From NCBI GenBank assembly GCA_052035915.1, contig JBPOHE010000085.1:1-57383 (forward strand): 57,383 nucleotides of DNA, read 5' to 3'. Shown piece by piece: positions 1-6,015 of this stretch. The stretch comes from JBPOHE01 sp052035915. GTDB lineage: Bacteria; Pseudomonadota; Gammaproteobacteria; Chromatiales; Chromatiaceae. The number at the start of each line of letters is the position of its first letter. Position 1 is the first letter of the stretch. Under the pieces are notes generated by a model. The model made no database searches, was not told where the DNA came from, and worked only from the letters and a program-made list of their open reading frames with translations. Both the position numbers and the translations under genes were made by a program.

Positions 1-19
1 TTAGATACCTACATTTGGA

Positions 20-91
20 TATCTAAATATGGATATCTAGATTTAGATACCGCGTATCTAAATCTAGATACTTGTATCTAAATATAGATAC
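20..91. repeat. AT-rich palindromic iteron cluster
   Basis: This stretch consists of repeats of a TATCTAAAT / ATTTAGATA module in both orientations. Positions 34-50 and 54-70 form a perfect 17-bp inverted repeat with a 3-nt loop. Positions 54-71 and 74-91 are near-identical 18-bp palindromic units of the form GTATCTAAAT(C/A)TAGATAC, 20 bp apart in register. It lies just upstream of the first recognisable cassette boundary, in a sequence far more AT-rich than the rest of the window. It could be an operator array, a strong cruciform, or part of an integron attachment/promoter region. The left edge of the window cuts the context, so no function is assigned. Confidence 0.7.
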
Positions 92-123
92 TTTTGGCAG
101 GATGACGATGTCGTCCATTACAT

Positions 124-130
124 GTTAGAG
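124..130 (+). other. Left recombination boundary (attI or upstream attC core)
   Basis: GTTAGAG fits the crossover core GTTRRRY. It is the exact reverse complement of the R'' core CTCTAAC at 723-729, which marks it as the 5' junction of cassette 1. No R'' or paired L arms are evident in the 120 bases upstream, so it could be the end of an attI site rather than of an attC. A short palindrome, GACGATGTCGTC, lies at about 104-115. Confidence 0.6.
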
Positions 131-159
131 CATAAAAGCACAAAAAGAGCGCAATTCAT

Positions 160-534
160 ATGGATGACACCTTCCGACAAGCGCTAAGCGACGTTAAGCT
201 TGCTTTCGATCTTTTCCGCGAAAGTATTGGCCTTTTCCGGTCGGCAAAAGATCTTCTTCCGGACTCAGACGAAAAGAAAGCTGCGTCGAAGGCCCTTGAA
301 GAGGCTGAGCTAAAATCAAAACTAGCAGAAGCTAGTCTGGCAAAAAGTCTCGGCTTTATTCTTTGCCCAAAATGCTGGCCGCCATCGGTTATCACGGCAA
401 TCAAAGTTTACAGACAACTTGAAATTTACAGGTGCCCGTCATGCAGCACTGAATATCTAAACCATGGAAAACGCAACAATATAGTCCGGCTAGAAGAGAG
501 GGCTTCAAAGAGCGTCGAAACACCCGACCAGTAG
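160..534 (+). CDS. Cassette protein with zinc-ribbon-like CxxC pairs
   Basis: A 124-residue hypothetical protein, not recognised as a named family. The first 65 residues are charged and probably helical or coiled-coil (many Lys, Glu, Ala). Two cysteine pairs follow, CPKC (Cys69, Cys72) and CPSC (Cys92, Cys95), spaced as in a small zinc ribbon, and then a polar tail. The ATG has a modest AAGAG ribosome site about 10 nt upstream. It is the first gene in cassette 1, 35 nt after the recombination core, which is the usual place for a cassette gene. Nucleic-acid or protein binding through the ribbon is possible, but nothing in the sequence shows it. Confidence 0.7.
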   Translation: MDDTFRQALSDVKLAFDLFRESIGLFRSAKDLLPDSDEKKAASKALEEAELKSKLAEASLAKSLGFILCPKCWPPSVITAIKVYRQLEIYRCPSCSTEYLNHGKRNNIVRLEERASKSVETPDQ

Positions 535-699
535 CTCATGAGTGATCATATCACCATTATTGACAGTGTACGGCCCAAATTGAAAAAGAACTTTTTCGCT
601 GTCATCCGGGTCTGTGATTATTATCATAAAGGTCTCACCAAGATTTTTTTGTTCATGGAAAGCCCTGTCTGCTTTAACCCAAATTCTGCCTTTGGTCAT
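505..699 (-). CDS. Small hypothetical protein, opposite strand in cassette 1
   Basis: A 64-residue reading frame on the minus strand that overlaps the tail of the zinc-ribbon gene by 30 bases and ends near its stop. The ATG at 699 is chosen over the upstream ATG at 717 because GGAG sits 9 nt before it. Composition is protein-like, mixed charged and hydrophobic, with an acidic DPDDSEK stretch mid-protein. A plus-strand frame covers the same bases (538-768) but runs into the attC hairpin and looks less natural. No family is recognised. It may be a reverse-oriented second gene of the cassette or simply non-coding. Confidence 0.35.
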   Translation of the reverse strand: MTKGRIWVKADRAFHEQKNLGETFMIIITDPDDSEKVLFQFGPYTVNNGDMITHELLVGCFDAL

Positions 700-722
700 G
701 GCATTACGCTCCGTCATTCATG

Positions 723-782
723 CTCTAACAATCCGCTCAACCCGACCCGCCTTCGGCGGGCGGGTTAGCGGGGTCGTTGGGT
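723..782 (+). other. attC site 1 (60 bp)
   Basis: R'' is CTCTAAC (723-729) and R' is GTTGGGT (776-782). The arms CGCTCAACCCG and CGGGTTAGCG pair except for one extra C in the left arm, the extrahelical base typical of attC L'' arms. The central stem CCCGCC/GGCGGG carries a TTCG-type loop. It closes cassette 1. Confidence 0.85.
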
Positions 783-827
783 GTATAAGTAATATGCCAT
801 CGCAAAGTATCCGAAGAAAAACCAAGC

Positions 828-1277
828 ATGGATAGCCTCGCAAACTTTTTCATTGAACATTTCTGGGCAATATCTGCAACCGTTCTCACTATCGCCTTTA
901 GCGGATTCGTTGCGTATAGGAACAACAAGATCAACCGAGCTGTTGAAGCATCCAAAAGGCTCAGAGAAGCTATCAACACGGAGATCATCGGAGATCTTCG
1001 CGGGCACGAACTTGAGAATCTTTTGCTCCATAAGAGAGAAGTCATCAATGGTGTCATATATGAAGGGGAATTCTTCAAACACAGAAGAGCTATTCACGAG
1101 TACAGAATCCATCTTGGATTGATTGATAGGTTCCGCCTGGATAGAGCATGGAAAAAATATCACGGCGGAAGCGAAAAATACCCGAACCTTTTTAAGGCTT
1201 ACTGCTTGCCCGTAAATGGGCCAGAACTTCTTAAAAAGCGGCTTCATGATCTTAGAGTAATTGGTCATAAACGATGA
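828..1277 (+). CDS. Cassette-encoded membrane-anchored hypothetical protein
   Basis: A 149-residue protein with one N-terminal membrane segment (about residues 10-31, rich in Ile, Ala, Val and Phe). A basic, largely helical soluble part follows, with an RKK/KKR-type tail. It is not recognised as a known family. It is the only gene of cassette 2, starts about 50 nt inside the cassette, and its stop codon lies 5 nt before the R'' core of attC 2. That is the compact layout expected of integron cassettes. No ribosome-binding site of note is visible (GCATGG context). Small membrane-anchored proteins are common in cassettes; toxin, immunity or phage-exclusion roles are possible but untested. Confidence 0.7.
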   Translation: MDSLANFFIEHFWAISATVLTIAFSGFVAYRNNKINRAVEASKRLREAINTEIIGDLRGHELENLLLHKREVINGVIYEGEFFKHRRAIHEYRIHLGLIDRFRLDRAWKKYHGGSEKYPNLFKAYCLPVNGPELLKKRLHDLRVIGHKR

Positions 1278-1282
1278 ATACC

Positions 1283-1342
1283 ACCCAACACTTCGCTCAA
1301 CCCGACCCGCCTTCGGCGGGCGGGTTAGCGGGGGCGTTAGCC
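1283..1342 (+). other. attC site 2 (60 bp)
   Basis: R'' is ACCCAAC (1283-1289), a perfect RYYYAAC, and R' is GTTAGCC (1336-1342). The inner arms are the same as in attC 1, including the unpaired C in CGCTCAACCCG against CGGGTTAGCG. R'' is the exact complement of the 5' end of the same cassette (GTTGGGT, 776-782). Confidence 0.88.
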
Positions 1343-1486
1343 CCATCGGCCATGACCCAACCGGCCAAGAAAGAAGACACAACAGGTTCTGCCCATGCCT
1401 GTTGAGTCATTCGGAAAGGAAGCGGCATCAAAATGCAAAAAGATGGCTGCCAACGGCATAAACGGAAAACGGCAAAGGCATGATCA

Positions 1487-1581
1487 GGCTAACAAGCTCA
1501 TCCAGCCGATCCCGCGCCTCGGCCGCGGTGGTGAACCGGACGCTTTGCGGGGGCGCGGGTCGGCTGATGGTGTCGTTAGCC
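1487..1581 (+). other. attC site 3 (95 bp)
   Basis: R'' GGCTAAC (1487-1493) and R' GTTAGCC (1575-1581) are perfect complements. The arms CATCCAGCCGA and TCGGCTGATG pair with one extra C in the left arm, as expected for the extrahelical base. The stem continues as CCCGCGCC/GGCGCGGG with a long internal region. Confidence 0.88.
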
Positions 1582-1734
1582 CCATCGGCCATGACCCAAC
1601 CGGCCAAGAAAGAAGACACAAAAGATTCTGCCCATGCCTGTTGAGTCATTCGGAAAGGAAGCGGCATCGAAATGCAAAAAGATGGCTGCCCACGCCATCA
1701 ACGGCATGAAAAGAAAACGGCAAAGGCATGATCA

Positions 1735-1828
1735 GACAAACAAGCTCATCCAGCCGACCCCGCGCCTCGGCCGCAGTGGTGAACCGGACGCTTTGCGGGG
1801 CGCGGGTCGGCTGATGGTGTCGTTAGCC
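1735..1828 (+). other. attC site 4 with degenerate R''
   Basis: The site is nearly identical to attC 3, with R' GTTAGCC at 1822-1828 and the same CATCCAGCCGA/TCGGCTGATG arms. Where GGCTAAC is expected, R'' reads GACAAAC (1735-1741), so this cassette may excise poorly. Confidence 0.8.
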
Positions 1829-1971
1829 CCATCGGCCATGACCCAACCGGCCAAGAAAGAATACACAACAGGTTCTGCCAAGGCCTGTTGAGTCATTCGG
1901 AAAGGAAGCAGCATCGAAATGCAACGACAGGGCTGCCAATGCCATCAACGGCATGAAAAGAAAACGGCAAC

Positions 1972-2070
1972 GCGGCGTAGGTTGGGTTGGCGGACGTATC
2001 GCCAACCCAACATTCATCGCCGGCGCTGCTCGGAATGTTGGGTTGACGGTGTCAACCCAACCTACGCCGC
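1972..2070. repeat. REP/MITE-like palindromic element, 18-bp inverted ends
   Basis: The element is bounded by perfect inverted ends: GCGGCGTAGGTTGGGTTG (1972-1989) and its complement (2053-2070). It contains internal hairpins built from GGTTGGCG/CGCCAACC and GGTTGAC/GTCAACC. The GTAGGTTGGGTTG motif is a familiar dispersed repeat in proteobacterial genomes (recalled, not searched). Homology between cassette 5 and cassettes 3 and 4 stops at its left edge, which suggests it inserted into or replaced the end of cassette 5. Confidence 0.75.
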
Positions 2071-2357
2071 TACGGTTGTCGTCACTCTCTCCGGTAGCCT
2101 CCTCTCAGGCTACAAGTCTTGGCCCATGCCGGGCACACTAGGACCGTAGGTGCGATTAGCGTAGCCTAATCGCACGCACGAAAACTACATTTCTCCGATT
2201 ACGCTGTCGCTAATCGGAGCTACACGGGCTTTCAAAACATCAATAAGCCGCCTGCACCAGTTCCATGGGGTCTAACCTGCCAGCCTACTCTGGCCGATGA
2301 GATAGAAGGGTTGGAACTGCAACAGGGGCGACAATCGGCCAAGGCTGTACCCAGTGT
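2071..2357. repeat. Gene-free stretch with three short hairpins
   Basis: No plausible gene is seen here. There are three perfect stem-loops: GTAGCCT/AGGCTAC (2094-2113), GTGCGATTAG/CTAATCGCAC (2150-2175) and CTCCGATTA/TAATCGGAG (2193-2219). The last two share a GATTA/TAATC core and resemble paired REP elements. The remainder to 2357 is unremarkable and includes the 3' flank of the DUF58 gene. Confidence 0.6.
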
Positions 2358-3662
2358 TCACAAGGCTCCGCTGTCCTTGATAGCGAGATAGTTATTCACC
2401 AGGGCGGCGGGGAGTTGGGGCGCCAGCAGGTCCAGGGTGATGGCGCCATGATGGCGGAGCCGTTCGTGGTTGCGGTGACGCACGCCGAGGTAGTGGTTGA
2501 CGGCGTGAAAGCGGAGCGCGCCGTCGAAATCCCGCACCGGCTGTCTGATGGTCTCGTCCAACAGGGCCTCGCGTAGGTCGGCGACCACCACCAGATGGCG
2601 TTTGGTGAGGAGCTTGACCGCCTGACGCAGGTCTTCCTGATCCTCGTCGCGGGTATTGGTGAGGATCAGCACCAGGGCGCGACGCCGCTGCAGGGGCATG
2701 AGTTCCCGGGCCGCACCCAGATAGTCGGCAGCCTCCGGGGTGGTTTCCAGGTCATAGACCTGTTCCAGGAGTTCGCCGACCAGATCGCTCTGTTTGCGGG
2801 GCGGGTACCAGCGCCGGACCCCGCCGAAGGCCATGAAACCCACGGCATCGCCCTGGCGGGCGGCGACATGGGCCAGCAGGAGCATGGCGTTGAGCACCTG
2901 GTCGAAATGGACCCGCCCCGCTTCCTCGTGGCGCATGCGGCGACCGCAATCGAGCAGGAAAACCAACTGCTGGTCCCGTTCGTACTGGTATTCCCTGGAG
3001 ATCAGCCTCTGGTAGCGTGAGCTGGCCTTCCAGTCGATCTGGCGCAGGGCGTCGCCGGCCCGATACTCGCGCAGTTGGTGGAAGTCGTTGCCTTCGCCCC
3101 GGCGGGGACGCCGCCGCACCCCGAGCTGGCTCAACTGGTTATCCCGCGCCAGCAGGCTGTAGTGGCTGATCTCGCGAAAGTTGGGGAAGACCTTGATCTC
3201 GCTTGGCAGGGGATAAAAATGCTTCCGCCACCAGAGCCCCAGCGGCGAGGCCACCAGGAGTTCCACCCCGGTGAAGCGGGCCTGGCCCCGGCGCTGTGGA
3301 CGCACCCGGTAGCTCAACCTGGCCCGACGCCGATCCGGCAATTGGAGCCGGCTCGGCATGGCCGTCACCTCGAACTGGGCTGGATGATGATCGTGGAGCC
3401 ACAGGCGTAGCGGCCGACCGGCCTGGGGCGTCAGGCTGAGAGTGACCGGGCTCCAGACGCCGACCGGCAGGCTGTGACGGAGATGGCGCTGGATGTCCAG
3501 CCTGGGCCGCCGCCAACCGAGCAGGGCATCGCCGACCAGGATGGCCAAGAGAATGGAAGCGCCCAGGGTCCAGAGATCGCCGAGCCAGGGTGAGAAGACG
3601 GCGCCCAGGGCCAGGGCGCTCAAGGCGGCGAGAAGCCAGTACTGGGCGGAGGACGGGGTCAC
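2358..3662 (-). CDS. DUF58 domain protein (MoxR partner)
   Basis: A 434-residue membrane-anchored DUF58 protein. Two hydrophobic segments (about 7-27 and 30-48) precede a soluble region. The DUF58 signature region at about 187-230 includes RRGEGNDFHQLREYRAGD and QIDWKASSR, followed by a von Willebrand-like fold whose metal site is degenerate (DCGRRM, about 238-243). The GTG at 3662 is the start because it overlaps the MoxR stop as GTGA; the frame stays open further upstream, but only as a shadow of moxR. DUF58 proteins pair with MoxR AAA+ ATPases, and the pair is thought to act in chaperone-like maturation of envelope or enzyme targets. The target is unknown here. It is the last gene of a six-gene operon. 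Confidence 0.9.
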   Translation of the reverse strand: MTPSSAQYWLLAALSALALGAVFSPWLGDLWTLGASILLAILVGDALLGWRRPRLDIQRHLRHSLPVGVWSPVTLSLTPQAGRPLRLWLHDHHPAQFEVTAMPSRLQLPDRRRARLSYRVRPQRRGQARFTGVELLVASPLGLWWRKHFYPLPSEIKVFPNFREISHYSLLARDNQLSQLGVRRRPRRGEGNDFHQLREYRAGDALRQIDWKASSRYQRLISREYQYERDQQLVFLLDCGRRMRHEEAGRVHFDQVLNAMLLLAHVAARQGDAVGFMAFGGVRRWYPPRKQSDLVGELLEQVYDLETTPEAADYLGAARELMPLQRRRALVLILTNTRDEDQEDLRQAVKLLTKRHLVVVADLREALLDETIRQPVRDFDGALRFHAVNHYLGVRHRNHERLRHHGAITLDLLAPQLPAALVNNYLAIKDSGAL

Positions 3663-4648
3663 AACCTGGGGGCCTGGATATTGGTGAGGATGTCGGTCAG
3701 CACATCGTCCGGCTGGTAGCCCTCGATCTCCAGTTCGGCACTCAGCTTGAGGCGGTGGCGCATCACCGCCGGGGCGACCGCCTTGACATCGTCTGGGGTG
3801 ACGAAGCCCCGACCTTCGAGCAGGGCCTGGGCGCGGGCGGCGCGCAGCAGCGCGAGGCTGCCCCGGGGGCCGGCGCCGCGTTCGACGCCGTTCCATTCCC
3901 GACCGGCGCGCACCAGGCGCACGGCGTAGTTCAGCACCTGATCGTCGATCCATATCCTGGCCGCCGCCTCTTGCAGACCCACCACCTCCTCGGGCGTCAT
4001 CACCGGCAGCAGGGCGGAGGTATCGAGCTTGTCGCCGACCGAGTTCCGGGTCACCTGGCGCACCATGCTCTGTTCTTCTTCCAGCGGCGGGTAGTTGATG
4101 AACACCTTGAGCAGGAAGCGGTCGAGCTGCGCCTGAGGCAGGGGGTAGGTGCCGTCCTGCTCGATGGGGTTCTGGGTGGCGAGCACCAGGAAGGGCGGCT
4201 CCAGGGGGAAGGATTGGCCCTCGATGGTGACCTGCTGTTCCTGCATGGCTTCGAGCAGGGCGGACTGGGTCTTGGCGGGAGCGCGGTTGATCTCGTCGGC
4301 GAGCAGAAAATGGCAAAACACCGGGCCCCGTCGCACCCGGAAGCTCTGGGATTTCATGTCGTAGAGGCTATGGCCGCTGATGTCGCTGGGCATCAGGTCG
4401 GGGGTGAACTGGATGCGGCTGAAACGCCCGCCGAGGGCGGCGGCCAGACTGCGTACCAGCAGGGTCTTGCCGAGGCCGGGGACCCCTTCCACCAGCACAT
4501 GACCGGCCGCGAGCAGACCTACCAGAACCTCGCGAATGACCTGTCGTTGGCCGATGACGGCCTTCTGGATCTCTTTTTCCAGGCGTTGCACCTTGTCGAG
4601 CGACTCGGGGTCGATCTCGATCTGAGCGGTCAGTGATGGCTCCATCAT
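3659..4648 (-). CDS. MoxR-family AAA+ ATPase (cluster 1)
   Basis: A 329-residue AAA+ ATPase of the MoxR type. Walker A is GVPGLGKT (55-62), Walker B LLADEINRA (115-123), sensor 1 around ATQNPIEQDG, with the LDRF motif and a C-terminal lid. Length is typical for the family. The start ATGATG at 4648 overlaps the DUF4350 stop (ATGA), and the stop overlaps the DUF58 GTG, so translation is probably coupled. MoxR proteins act as oligomeric chaperones, usually with a vWA or DUF58 partner. Here the partners are the adjacent DUF58, DUF4350 and DUF4129 proteins. A second, diverged MoxR lies at 16804-17721. Confidence 0.95.
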   Translation of the reverse strand: MMEPSLTAQIEIDPESLDKVQRLEKEIQKAVIGQRQVIREVLVGLLAAGHVLVEGVPGLGKTLLVRSLAAALGGRFSRIQFTPDLMPSDISGHSLYDMKSQSFRVRRGPVFCHFLLADEINRAPAKTQSALLEAMQEQQVTIEGQSFPLEPPFLVLATQNPIEQDGTYPLPQAQLDRFLLKVFINYPPLEEEQSMVRQVTRNSVGDKLDTSALLPVMTPEEVVGLQEAAARIWIDDQVLNYAVRLVRAGREWNGVERGAGPRGSLALLRAARAQALLEGRGFVTPDDVKAVAPAVMRHRLKLSAELEIEGYQPDDVLTDILTNIQAPRL

Positions 4649-6015
4649 GGCTCCTGAGCTGATAAATCAATAGGGTTCGCCGATTTGACGGCGACATGGG
4701 GGGCTGGGGAGGATGACTTCCACAGACCCGCGGCGAGTCGCTGCAAGGTGGCGGTGGCGGCGATGAACTCCGCCTCCTGCTCCGGCTGGGTATGCAGCGC
4801 CGCCTCCACCGGGTCCGCTTCCAGACCCAGCCGCTCGCCCAGCCAGCGACAGCGCGCCCGGCGCCGCAGCCGTTCCAGGGTCGGATGGCGGCGACGCCAG
4901 GCCAAGTCCAGCCGCTCCTGGGAGGCCGATTGCAGGCGGCGTGCCCGATCGTTGCGCCAGTTGAAGGCGGCCATGGCCTCCAGGTGCTCCAGCAGGTTTC
5001 TGCGGCTGGTGGGGCTGGTGTCGAACCTGGGGCCGGTGGACCACCCCAGACGCCACAGCCAGAGCCCGATCAAGGCGGCCAGAGTCAGCATCAGGGCGGG
5101 CGCGCGATCCCACAGCAGATGCAGCAGCGAAGGCGATTCGGTGTGGTAGAGCAACCAGACCCGCGGGGCACCCGCCGTCAGATGGGCGAGGAAATAGGCG
5201 TGATCGGCCTGGTCGATGCTTTCGTTGTCGAGGAAATCGAGGTCGCTGAGCAGGGTCAGGAGCCCTTGTCCCAGTCGGTATTGCAGCACATGAAAGCCTT
5301 CGCCCCGCTTCCCGCCGGGCTGGTTGATCCCTCCCGAGCACTGGCCTTCGCGGGCGGTGTCCAGGGGTTGGCCTCCTCCCTGCCGATAGGCCCGGCCCTT
5401 TTCATCCACCAGCAGGCGGTGTTGCTGGAACTCCACCTTGGCCGGGGGGCCTTGGCCGGCGAGATCGAGTTGGACGCTCTGAGTGTCCTCGGATAAGAGG
5501 TTCGTGGACAGGGGCTCGTCGCCGTCCCCGGCGATCTCGTCTTCCTCGTCTTCGTCTTGGGAGGACTCTCCGGAGTCGCCCAGATAGGCGCATTCGAGAT
5601 GGACGCCAAGTCGCCCCTGGAGACTCGGGTCCGGCCCCGGGGTCGCCAATTTGCCGCATCTCGAAGGCCTGGTCACCAGATGGCCGCCGCGCTCCACCCA
5701 GTGTTGCAACGCCTTCTGGGCCGACTCGGGGAGATCGGCCCCCAGTCGAGGCACCAGGAGCAGCCCGCTTACGTCCGGTGGTTCGAGCAGGAACTGACGC
5801 CCCTCCAGGCTCTGGACCGGGATACCCAGGCGCTGGATGAAGCGTTCGGCGGCGAGGAAGGGGTTGCGCTCGGCGGCGGGGGACATCTGGGTCCGCAGCT
5901 CGAAGGAACGGCGCTCGAAGTGGTTGAAGAACCAAGCGGCGGTGGCCGCCAGCAGCATGGCGAGCACGCCCAGGCTAAGCAGGAGGGCGACCCTATTGGG
6001 TTTGCGCCTGACCAA
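4645..6015 (-). CDS. DUF4350 domain membrane protein
   Basis: A 456-residue protein with an N-terminal membrane segment (about 8-30) and a DUF4350-type domain (residues 40-120, with FLAAERFIQRLG and LLLVPRLGADLP). A very acidic stretch (about 180-195) follows, then a second membrane segment in the last third and a basic cytoplasmic tail. The start is taken as TTG at 6015 because GGAGGA lies 6 nt before it; this overlaps the DUF4129 stop by 23 nt. The product is commonly encoded beside MoxR and DUF58; its biochemical role is unknown. An upstream in-frame ATG at 6078 lies inside the preceding gene and has Arg/Pro-rich coding typical of a shadow frame. Confidence 0.85.
   Translation of the reverse strand: MVRRKPNRVALLLSLGVLAMLLAATAAWFFNHFERRSFELRTQMSPAAERNPFLAAERFIQRLGIPVQSLEGRQFLLEPPDVSGLLLVPRLGADLPESAQKALQHWVERGGHLVTRPSRCGKLATPGPDPSLQGRLGVHLECAYLGDSGESSQDEDEEDEIAGDGDEPLSTNLLSEDTQSVQLDLAGQGPPAKVEFQQHRLLVDEKGRAYRQGGGQPLDTAREGQCSGGINQPGGKRGEGFHVLQYRLGQGLLTLLSDLDFLDNESIDQADHAYFLAHLTAGAPRVWLLYHTESPSLLHLLWDRAPALMLTLAALIGLWLWRLGWSTGPRFDTSPTSRRNLLEHLEAMAAFNWRNDRARRLQSASQERLDLAWRRRHPTLERLRRRARCRWLGERLGLEADPVEAALHTQPEQEAEFIAATATLQRLAAGLWKSSSPAPHVAVKSANPIDLSAQEP

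Larger units (their letters stand above)
125..1970. mobile_element. Integron gene-cassette array (integrase not in window)
   Basis: The stretch is built from units bounded by attC-like sites. The key test is the cassette circularisation rule: the 5' end of a cassette (G+TTRRRY) should be the reverse complement of its own R'' core. Cassette 1 (125-776) begins at GTTAGAG and has R'' CTCTAAC. Cassette 2 (777-1336) begins at GTTGGGT and has R'' ACCCAAC. Cassette 3 (1337-1575) begins at GTTAGCC and has R'' GGCTAAC. All three match exactly. Cassette 4 (1576-1822) has a degenerate R'', and cassette 5 (from 1823) is cut off near 1970. No intI gene is visible, so it must lie to the left or be absent. 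Confidence 0.85.
1337..1970. repeat. Tandem gene-poor cassettes (about 240-bp unit, 2.6 copies)
   Basis: Cassettes 3 (1337-1575) and 4 (1576-1822) and the broken cassette 5 (1823-about 1970) are closely similar along their length. Each opens with GTTAGCCCCATCGGCCATGA and carries a 17-codon frame starting ATGACCCAACC (1351, 1590 and 1838). In copies 3 and 4 an overlapping frame begins MPVESFGKEAASK (1395 and 1634); its ATG is lost in copy 5. The long attC takes up about 40 percent of each unit, so there is no room for a normal gene. They may encode only micropeptides, an RNA, or nothing. Confidence 0.8.

Noticed and set aside
1..95. Possible CRISPR-like repeat array
   Set aside because: The units are palindromes without distinct spacers of regular length, and no cas genes are present.
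538..768. Plus-strand 76-codon frame in cassette 1
   Set aside because: It runs into the attC hairpin (RLRRAG ending) and has an unnatural composition; the opposite frame has a ribosome site.
1428..1667. Minus-strand frames across the tandem cassettes
   Set aside because: They span an attC site and a cassette boundary, so they would join two independent cassettes.
3663..4316. N-terminal extension of the DUF58 gene (open frame through moxR)
   Set aside because: It is Arg/Pro/Gly-rich shadow coding over moxR; the GTG at 3662 overlapping the moxR stop is the better start.
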